From positions 62,001-126,000 of the forward strand of contig SKCR01049647.1 of assembly GCA_019454045.1 (NCBI GenBank): a stretch of DNA of 64,000 bases, in the 5' to 3' direction. The position numbers and the translations under genes are program-made. The DNA is from Zanthoxylum bungeanum (Eukaryota > Streptophyta > Magnoliopsida > Sapindales > Rutaceae). The notes beneath the pieces are model-generated. The model made no database searches. It saw only the letters and a list, made by a program, of their open reading frames with translations, and was not told the DNA's origin. Every line of letters begins with the position of its first letter. Position 1 is the stretch's first letter. This document shows, piece by piece, positions 55,962-64,000 of the stretch.

Positions 55962-58254
55962 TGTAGGCATTGCATTTTGCATACCAGCCCGAGGATGAGC
56001 CTCCAATGGAGGCACTACCTTTTTTTTTTAGTTGCGGAAGTCGCGGAAAGCGGTCGTCAAGGGAAAAGTCAAAATTGACATTTTATGGATTTTATTCGCT
56101 CGTTTTGCTTCGGGTTCATCGTCGCCTTTTCCATTTCAAAATCATCATTCGTCGGAACCTTTTCCTCGCTCTTTCTCACACGTATTCTCTCTCTCTAACT
56201 TTCCATGCTTGTGACCCTTCAACTTCCATGCAAATTAAAATTCACCAACCAATTAAATTAATTTGAATTAAATTAAATCATTAAAAATTACCAACCAATT
56301 AAATAATAACTTTAACATAAATAACGGATAACTAAAACACAAAATAAAATACACCCTTCGCACATTCCATACACACACATAATTAACAACTTAATTAAAC
56401 CAAATTAATTTCCCCCCCTTGTCCCCATATTCGGCCATCACCATGCATCCCACTCTCCATTTCTTTTTTATTTATTTTCAAAACATAATATGCCCCACGT
56501 GCCATTATCAAGACAAACCCATTTCACTACAACTCCCTCTGCCACCTTTCACCATTTCAATAACAATAATTCCCCCACATTCACGTGAACCACCCACCTA
56601 ATTCTTTCCAATCAACAAACAAACAATATCCTCCATGACCATTCTGCACAACCCATAACTCATCAATAACCCTCAATCAGTCCACTATAAGCCAGGCCAG
56701 CTGCTCTTCTCATCGGACCTTCACTTCTTCCACACACCATCATCATCCTCATCACTCACGGCATCATTACACTCCAACGAACACAGCCCTTACGCATCTC
56801 CCATCTTCATCAACATCTTCACGCCTCTCACCACCATCAAGCGCCCACTGATCTTCACGCACCTTAAACACAGCACTTGGCCACTGCCGAAACCCTATCA
56901 CCCTCACTGCCATGCCGTGAAGAACCGAGACCACCATACACACACCCTTCAACCAGCAGACCAACCTTCACTGCCATGCATTAACCCACAGCCCTTGGAT
57001 GCCGTCTCTCTACAGCACTTTCACGCACCCACAAGCATCCATAGAACTCTCAAAATCTCTTCAATCCATTGCTCATAATACCTCCTCCACAGCAGCCAAT
57101 TCACGCTGAAAGCTCCTCCAAAATCCTTCCAAACTCACGCATTTACACTGCCAAATCCACATGCAAGCCACTGCACTGCCCATGCACCATAAGCCACTGC
57201 CTTACTAAACGCCCTAGCCAGTGCAACCATGTTCCTTCACGCCTGAACACATAACAAACCCTTAGCAGTCCCTTCTCCCTACCACTCTTCATGCCGAGAG
57301 CCAACACCCCCTGCAGTACCAAGAAACCCTTCATCACGCCATTTCCCTCACCAAACTGACCACTGCCGAGCACACTGCCAACAGCTCACTGTCGAGCCTT
57401 CACCCGCAACTCTCGGCAAGAGACCAAACAACCCCCCTGCCGAATGAACCCCCAGCAAACCATCACGTAACTCCTCATACCACACGCTGCCAATAACCCT
57501 CTCGGTAGCCGATCAAAATGAACCCCTACCGCCTTCAACACATCCACATCCACTAGTCTTCAACATCCCCTGAGCTACCTTCATACGTCCACATTAATTG
57601 TCTTCAAACAGCCAAAGGACATAGCCCTCAAGCATCAAACACGAACCAGAAACAAACCCTCAATGCCGTCACAGCCCATGCACACACTCTCACGCATACT
57701 GCCTATCAACAGCCCTTTAGCCACGCATAAACACTACCAGTGAATAGCCCTTCAAACAGCCTCCTGAATACACGCACAAAGCCCCTTCAAACAGCCCCAT
57801 ATGCACGTGAAACAGCCCCTGCCTTCATTCAACAAATGCACAAGCTCACGCCTAACTGTCCCTAACCTCACGGCCAAACAGAAACCATTCAAAGCACACT
57901 GCTCACGCCACAGCCACTACCCCTCCATTAGCCGTAACAAAGAAACCACACAAACACCAGAACCCTCTTCAAGAACAGCCCACCAAAGAGACACATTCTG
58001 CGATGATAAACTGATCGACCAAAGCAGCAAACTGCCCCCATGCATGTGCCATGCACACGTGAAACAACCTCTCCAAACTGCCCTGAAACCGAGCCCATAA
58101 TAACCCACAATTGAGCCTCCATGCATACGTGAAAAATCATCCAAGAGAGAGAATGAAAATTTGAGTTGAAAAACAGAGAGACAAGCGAGTGAAAAATAAA
58201 AAGAAAAATGCAAAAAATGACGAGTGAAAATAACGAGTGAAACGGCAAAAACGG

Positions 58255-58420
58255 CGAGTTGAAACTGTGAGAACACAGATAAAACAGTAAACTGTAACCG
58301 CGGGTGAAAACAGTGAAACAGTGAAATGGCAGAAACAGCGGATCCGTTGAAAGCGGACAAAACAGCGGAAACAGTGAACCCGGACAAAACAGCGGAACAA
58401 CGGATCAGTGAGAACAGTGG
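58255..58420 (+). repeat. AACAGTGAAACAGCGG minisatellite in LTR-F
   Basis: Imperfect 15-20-bp units contain ACAGTGAAACAG and GGACAAAACAGCGG. Similar words occur just before the AGGTTAGACC site in LTR-B (15530-15590) and LTR-G (28200-28260). Confidence 0.65.
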
Positions 58421-59271
58421 GATGATAACCCTTCTGGCACCGTGGAACGCACTCCCGATAGCGACTAAAAGGTAAGACCTGAGGGCACCTATTTTATTTA
58501 TCATCATTTATTTCTTAGTTAATTTGTTATTTTTATTCGCATGAATTAATGGATTAGAAAGCATGTAATTTGTTTTATTTGTATGGATTAGTGAATTAAG
58601 AGACATGTAATTTATTTTATTCGTATGAAATAATGACGTAGGGAATGTGTTTAGCTTGAATAGTCAGTTTGGCATGTTGTTTGAAATTTGTTTGCATGAA
58701 ATAAAGACTTAGTGTGTGATGTGATTTCGGGTGAATGGAATATGTAATCTTACTTGCGGTATATCGGAGGGAAACCCGGACGTAAATTCCGTAGCCGATT
58801 CCGAATGGGCGGTAGTGCGGTCTGCACTCGGGATACAATGCCACGTACCACTTAAGATACATATATCTCGTCTCATCCGAATTTGTATTTGAGCATGTTA
58901 TAGCCTTTAGGTTATTCATTTATTATTTAAAGCATGATTTAGTTTAGTTTGTTATTTATTTGTTAAAGCATATTTAGGTTGTCCTTTATGCATGTTATTA
59001 GTTTATGATGTGTTTGGGTAATGATTTATGTATGTTAATGTAATAATTCAATGTGCTCGTTGTGTTATGTTGCATGGAATATTTAGATAAAAGCATGTTA
59101 GATCTAAGTACCCCTTGAGCATGCATGCTAAGTAGACTTGGTTAATATTACACAAATCACAAGCATTACAAGATATCATAAAGTAAGAGACCATTCCGAA
59201 CCCAACGGTTTGAGGTCTTCTCCTGCGAGGAGTGAGTGCGGCCTTAAATCTTTGTCCCGGTTCACACCGGG

Positions 59272-59281
59272 TGGCGACTCC
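59272..59281 (+). other. PBS-like word inside LTR-F
   Basis: TGGCGACTCC follows CCCGGTTCACACCGGG and lies 80 bp before the true PBS. Confidence 0.6.
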
Positions 59282-59351
59282 ATGTTATTTCGTACTTCTC
59301 AGCTAGGCCGCGAGCCTAGGACGGCATCGCCCAGCTCTGTTGTCTACAGTC

Positions 59352-59369
59352 TGGCGACTCCACTGGGGA
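59352..59369 (+). other. Primer binding site of Gypsy F
   Basis: TGGCGACTCCACTGGGGA starts three bases after the LTR. The lineage is reported to use tRNA-Arg. Confidence 0.75.
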
Positions 59370-60333
59370 TAGAGAATCGGCCTCGAAACATGTCTTGTAA
59401 TGTTGGATTTGTGTTTTAATTAACCGTGTTTACTGTAAGTTTAAGGAATTTATCAAATGCATTGTTAGGGCTAGGTGATGTTTGGTGTCTTTCACTCACT
59501 ACCTTTTTACAAGGAAAAGCTTTGAAGACACCTAGATAATCATCTTCCTAGGGGATGTTTGGTGTCTTCCTTCACTCACTACCTTTTTACAAGGAAAAGC
59601 TGGAAGGCATCTAGATAATCATCTCATGTGATAGACTAATTTGGAGGACTTGTTGTTTATTCCTGTCACCAAAGCGATAAGAGCCAAGGGTCTTGGGTTA
59701 TCCACTGCGAGCCTTGCTCCGCCCTCCCTCTGGGGAATCTACAAACGGGAAGTCCATTTGACAGTTAGTCACATACCTTAACTTGTTGACATATAAGTGC
59801 ACTCACTTGGTCGTTTGAACCCTTGAATGGGAGTCCTAGTTGTGGGTAATCCTTTGTCAATAAGTGTCTTTGTTTACATTCTTGACCTACACATGAACCT
59901 TATTTTTATAACCTTTAAGAATTATTTACTATTGCTTGTGCTTATGGGCCATTTCCATTTGATTCAATTGACTTTTTGTCAAGAGATTGAACTGGTTGGG
60001 CCATTTAAACTGGAACGAGTGTGTCCTTTCAATTGGGTCAAAGTCTAAAATGCCGATGGGCCTTTTGTATTTAGCCTTTATAATTTGAAGTTTTTAGCCA
60101 TGTATCGCAAAAGTATAAACTTGTTGGGTCTTTTCAACTGGGACAAGTTTGCACCGCGCAATAATGTGATTGAATACTTTAAAATGATAACGGGCCAATT
60201 AGTGTAAATATTTTTGAGCTTGTTTATTTGCATGCACACATGTCTGCATACACGCATCATGTTACCCTTCGTGTCTTAAAAGCCATCATAGATTCCGTTG
60301 GGTTAGGAAACCAGAGAGACTCGTCAAGAGACC
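59370..60333 (+). other. Leader of Gypsy F
   Basis: It is homologous to B 16655-17550 and G 22723-23914, including GGGCCATTTAAACTGG near 59998. A partial duplication of the CTCACTACCTTTTTACAAGG segment lies at about 59496 and 59574. No gene. Confidence 0.65.
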
Positions 60334-61080
60334 GTCAGTCAACATGAGCAAGTTAGCAAACGATATATCCGCCTGGATCAATTGGAGATTAAAGTAACCG
60401 AAATTGCTGAGCAGTTGCAATTTTTGACCAATGTTGTGCCAGTTTGACTGTATCCCCTGTAGCCAATAACAAGAAGTGTTGCACCAGATGGAAAAACCAT
60501 TGGGAACCTTTCAAGGACCAGCCCATCCCTCTGGGTTACCCCTATCAGAAATAGACAATTCTCCAATCTGTAAACCTTTGTCAGAGATATTTAAAGAGCT
60601 GAAAAGGCAAGGCTCATATATCCCTTAGAGCCTAAACCTTCCAAGCCCTGTGCCACGCTACCTTAACCTAAACTTTTAAACTGTTACTTTCATCAGCAGA
60701 GGGTCATGAAACTAACGACTGCCCCGCCCTTAGACACGAAATCCAAGACCTCATTGATGCACATAAAATACCCCACCCGGAAAAAGAACAAGCCAACATA
60801 CATAAAAAAACCTCCAACTACCCCATTTATCGACTCCGGCCTACCCGAAAATCTTGTCTTCCCACCCACAACTACCAACTTCTTGTACAGGGATCGAGGC
60901 AACAGTGTAAAATGAATAAAGCAAATGGAGGATCTTTGGGAAACTTCTCAGACAGTGATGAGACTGGTGTTGCAAAAGGGAAAAGTGAATTTGAAGAAGA
61001 ACTACTGTATTGGAGAAATTGATGGTCGAAGGGAATAAGAAAGCAAGGGAAAATAAGTTGCAATTTATGGAGATGTTTGT
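60334..61080 (+). pseudogene. Broken Gypsy gag of F
   Basis: It starts with MSKL-like residues at 60344 (compare MSESDIEV in G) and has the decayed coiled-coil stretch. It then jumps to the C-terminal part (EPKP near 60630) and a knuckle region CYFHQQ...GHETNDC...RHEIQDLIDAHKIP, recovered across a frameshift at 60680-60775. The central capsid domain present in G is deleted. Frames 60706-60915 (plus) and 60841-61152 (minus) are fragments or shadows. Confidence 0.8.
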
Positions 61081-62600
61081 CTCCCAGATCTTATTCGGTT
61101 GTGATCCAGCATTTATTAATAGAGACATGATTTTGTCTATTTGTTCGAACATTTCTTAATGATAATAAGATTTCATTTCGTTAACTTGCCTGAGTCTCTG
61201 CAATACCAGTATATTTGACAACCCTGATACCATGATAGGCAGTGACACTCAAGAACACGGGGAATTCTCGAAGGAAGAATAGCTATTCAGAATTGGAAAC
61301 AGGGCAGTGAGACTGTCAGATTTAAAAGAGAATGAGTTCACCGAGTCGATCGATGTAACAGATTGAAGTAGTTTTTAGCCTGAGGAAGAGAGATTGAGCA
61401 TCTCTAAGGGAATTGGTGGAAGACTAACCCAACGGGATATTAAATTCATCCATGCCTACATGCATACACGTAACTTTGCATCCTTGTTTTGTGTTTTGTT
61501 TTTACAGATTTCAAACGAAAGAGAACCAGCAGGGGCGACCAGAGACATATGGCGCCAAGGGGCACAATGAGGATCCAACCCGTCACGAAAAGGGAGTACC
61601 TCTACACTTGCATATTCACGCATCACTGCATGTTTTCATTCTATTGTTTTGTTTGTGTTCGCAGGTCTCAAATAAGGAAAGAGAAAGCGGCAGAATACAA
61701 GCAAATTGAAAGTAGATAAAGTAATACCAGCAATATTCAGAAAAGAACCCATGGGGGCGAAGCCCCAAATTACCAGCAATTGAAAAGAGGAATGTCAGAG
61801 AAAGGAAAAATCTTTGGTGGCTAGACATATGTCCGATGATGACATTGAATGCTGTAGGGGGAAACCCTAGAAACGATAAGTGCGAGACACGCTCTCTTCC
61901 GGTATCCTGAATGGATTGATCTTAGTTAGACTCACGAGCACTTGATTATGGGATCACAGCAGTAGAAGCCTGAGTGGTTAGCTAGGTGACTAGTTGAAGA
62001 GATGATGTATCGGTGAATGACCGTTTGCTTGAATGTCCACACTTGTTTGCTGATGCTATGATATATGATATGGTTGAAATAAAAAACAAGTCTCTGAAAA
62101 AAAAATAGACCACCTATAACCGATAAGCGTGAAGCTACCCATGGGCGAGTATTAGGACCACCATGAGGAGAAATGCTACCTTAAAGGGTAGGTGTGTCAG
62201 AAAAGAGAAAGAAAGAAAAAAAAAAAATGAAAAAATGAAAAATGAAAAGAAAGAGACAAAAAAAATTAAAAAAAAAAAAAAAATGAAAACCATATCATGT
62301 TGAGTATGCTGAAGTAATCACAGAATGTGATTAAGACATCCAGGTTGGTTAGACCCACTGGTTCGACTCTCTGAAACAAAATCACCATGTTGGCTTACTT
62401 AAGGACTAAGCTGCGAAAGAGCCTTGGCACACACACACGGAGTCTAGCTCAGATCACCCATTCAGATGATTGGACTTGAGTATGTCGAGTACTTTGAAGG
62501 TTCTTCGGTTTCGACGCGAAAGCATTCGTTGAGGACAAAAATATGTCTATCTATCAAAGATTATCTCATGAGAGGTGGTGTAATGTGTGAGGTAGAATAT
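61081..62600 (+). other. Non-coding segment between gag scrap and repeats in F
   Basis: It is homologous to 25244-25460 of G and then 17880-19140 of B. It includes intron-end-like units (ending 61507 and 61664), a conserved GGGGCGAAGCCCCAAATTACC word (about 61755) and poly-A/GAAA-rich DNA (62210-62285). Confidence 0.6.
61594..61664 (+). other. Short intron-like unit in F
   Basis: GTACCTCTACACTTGCATA ... TTTGTTTGTGTTCGCAG, followed by GT. It is conserved with B at 18175-18249. Confidence 0.35.
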
Positions 62601-62603
62601 CAT

Positions 62604-63700
62604 ATCAGCTTGGGGCGAAGCCCCACATCAGTATCAGTTTGAAGGCGAGGCCTATTTCAACCTAGGGGCGGGGCCCACATCAGTTCAGTATCAATATCTA
62701 CCGGATATGACATTCTGAGGGCGGGGCCCACATCAGTTCAGATCAGCATCTGCCAGGTATAGCATTCTGGGGGCGATGCCCACATTAGTTCATGATCAGT
62801 ATCTGCCGGGTATGGAATTCTCGGGAATAAAGCCCACATTCAGTACTGTTCAGGAAGAAAGCTTGCATTCAGTTCAGTTCGGGAATAAAGCTCACATTCA
62901 GTACAGTTCAGGAAGAAAGCCTGTATTCAGCTCAGTTCGGGAATAAAGCCCAATTCAGTGCGGTTCAGGAAGAAAGCCTGTATTCAACTCAGTTCAGGAA
63001 GAAAGCCTGTATTCGCTCAGTTCAGGAAGAAAGCCTGTATTCAGCTCAGTTCAAGAAGAAAGCCTACATTCAGGAAGAAAGCCTGTATTCAGCTCAGTTC
63101 ACATTCAGTACAGTCCAGGAAGAAAGCCTGCATTCAGCCCAGTTCAGGAAGAAAGCCTACATTCATTACAATCATGGGAATAAAGCCTCATCTCAATACA
63201 GCTCGGGAATAAAGCTCGAGAGGAACAAAGCCTCATCACAACAGTTCGGGAATAAAGCTCGAGAGGAACAAAGCCTCATCACAACAGTTCGGGAATAAAG
63301 CTCGGGAGGAATAAAGCCTCATCTCAACAGTTCGGGATAAAGCCCACATTCAGTACAATTCAGGAACAAAGCCACACAGTCAGCTCAGATCAAGGAATAA
63401 AGCCTCATCTACACAGTTCGGGAATAAAGCTCGAGGGAATAAAGCCTCATCACAACAGTTCGGGAATAAAGCTCGGGAGGAATAAAGCCTCATATCAACA
63501 CAGTTCGGGAATAAAGCTCGGGAGGAATAAAGCCTCATCTACACAGTTCGGGAATAAAGCTTGGGAGGAATAAAGTCTCATTTCAACAGTTCGAGAATAA
63601 AGCTCGAGGGAATAAAGCCTCATTATCTACACAGTTCGGGAATAAAGCTCGGAAGAATAAAGCCTCATCTCAACATAGTTTGGGAACAAAGCCCAAAGGT
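62604..63700 (+). repeat. 3' tandem-repeat modules of Gypsy F
   Basis: First come GGGGCGGGGCCCACATCAG units (62604-62790), shared with B and G. Then a TTCAGGAAGAAAGCCTGTAT + TCAGCTCAG module of about 29 bp (62830-63170). Then a CAGTTCGGGAATAAAGCTCG + GGAGGAATAAAGCCTCATC module of about 43 bp (63170-63690). The last two are absent from B and G. The frames 62958-63212 and 63561-63836 are products of the repeats. Confidence 0.9.
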
Positions 63701-63816
63701 CAAAGTATCTCAATACAACAGGCAAGTCAGGTGGCAGCTGGCGAGCCAGGTAAGTAAAAAATGCATTGCACGAACTTTGATAGGATTGTCACTGGCACAC
63801 ACTGAACAAATCCCAT

Positions 63817-63831
63817 CAAAGTGGGGGCGAC
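63817..63831 (+). other. Polypurine tract of Gypsy F
   Basis: AAAGTGGGGGCGAC precedes the 3' LTR. Confidence 0.85.
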
Positions 63832-64000
63832 TGTAGGCATTGCATTTTTTCATACCAGCCCGAGGATGAGCCTCCAATGGAGGCACTACCTTTTTTTTTA
63901 GTTGCGGAAGTCGCGGAAAGCGGTCGTCGGAAGGGAAAAGTCAAAAATTGACATTTTATGGATTTTATTCGCTCGTTTTGCTTCGGGTTCATCGTCGCCT
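63832..64000 (+). repeat. 3' LTR of Gypsy F, start only
   Basis: Its first 169 bases match 55962 onward with a few small indels and mismatches. The rest lies beyond the window. Confidence 0.9.

Larger units (their letters stand above)
55962..59348 (+). repeat. 5' LTR of Gypsy F
   Basis: This 3387-bp repeat begins TGTAGGCATTGCATTTTGCA and ends TTGTCTACA. It is longer than LTR-B and LTR-G because of a C-rich middle (56600-58100) full of CACGC and CAGCCC words. AACAGTGAAACAG-type repeats occur at 58255-58420. The word AGGTAAGACCTGAGGG (58470), the block 58758-58860 and the block 59185-59300 are shared with the other Tat-like LTRs. Frame 57917-58507 (minus, 196 codons) and its neighbours are low-complexity LTR sequence. 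Confidence 0.85.
55962..64000 (+). mobile_element. Tat/Ogre-like Gypsy element F (3' LTR incomplete in window)
   Basis: The 5' LTR is 55962-59348, the PBS is at 59352, the internal region is 59349-63831 and the 3' LTR starts at 63832. The two LTR starts share over 150 bases almost perfectly (a few small indels and mismatches). Gag has lost its central domain and pol is absent. The region before the 3' LTR is tandem repeats. It is non-autonomous and inserted in the H-family LTR E. Confidence 0.9.

Noticed and set aside
57917..58507. A 196-codon minus-strand open frame rich in Phe, Ser and Cys
   Set aside because: It lies wholly in the C-rich and AACAGTG-repeat part of LTR-F, has low complexity and frame-shifted overlapping partners, and matches no protein family I know.
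63170..63690. Possible CRISPR-like array of regularly spaced repeats
   Set aside because: Units are contiguous tandem repeats without unique spacers, in a plant retrotransposon 3' region.

Overview
The window looks like nuclear DNA of a flowering plant, from a gene-poor, transposon-packed region. It is AT-rich and lacks bacterial-style gene packing. Almost every kilobase can be tied to LTR retrotransposons: TG...CA long terminal repeats, tRNA-type primer binding sites (PBS), polypurine tracts (PPT), target-site duplications (TSD), and decayed Ty1/Copia and Ty3/Gypsy gag-pol. I found no convincing host gene, tRNA, rRNA or CRISPR array. The species cannot be told from the sequence.

Layout. (1) 1-1117 is an old minus-strand Copia-type LTR. 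(2) 1118-13735 is the minus-strand LTR of a Copia element ('H'). It is split by a complete, recent Copia insertion ('A', 3109-13115, TSD CACCC). (3) 13736-14136 is the 3' internal end of H. (4) 14137-29488 is a compound of two Tat/Ogre-like Gypsy elements ('B' and 'G'). They are fused through a chimeric LTR that carries inverted filler DNA. G keeps an open gag reading frame but no pol. (5) 29489-31912 is a minus-strand Tekay/Del-like Gypsy LTR, inserted exactly at the YVDD codons of H's reverse transcriptase. (6) 31913-34195 holds broken H pol (RT and integrase) with a 1.2-kb insertion, followed by a scrap of Gypsy RT/RNase H (34196-34343). (7) 34344-about 46860 is a plus-strand Tekay-like LTR, split by a second complete copy of the A family ('C', 35931-45901, TSD AATAC). 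(8) 46861-48089 is unclassified decayed sequence. (9) 48090-54309 is an inverted, older relative of A and C ('D'). It is cut at 54310 by another H-family LTR ('E'), which is cut at 55962 by a third Tat-like Gypsy element ('F', running off the window end).

How the parts relate. A and C have nearly identical LTR pairs and are therefore young. They share stop codons and two small deletions that remove the Gag zinc knuckle and the RT YVDD box, both of which survive in degenerate form in D. They are best read as a non-autonomous Copia family copied by another element's enzymes. B, G and F are likewise non-autonomous: each has lost a different part of gag-pol. They keep LTRs, PBS, PPT and a 3' region built from interchangeable tandem-repeat modules. 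The LTRs of A, C and D carry a run of consecutive short hairpins whose stems persist between copies while several loops differ. The window therefore records nested insertion, parasitism between elements, and LTR rearrangement.
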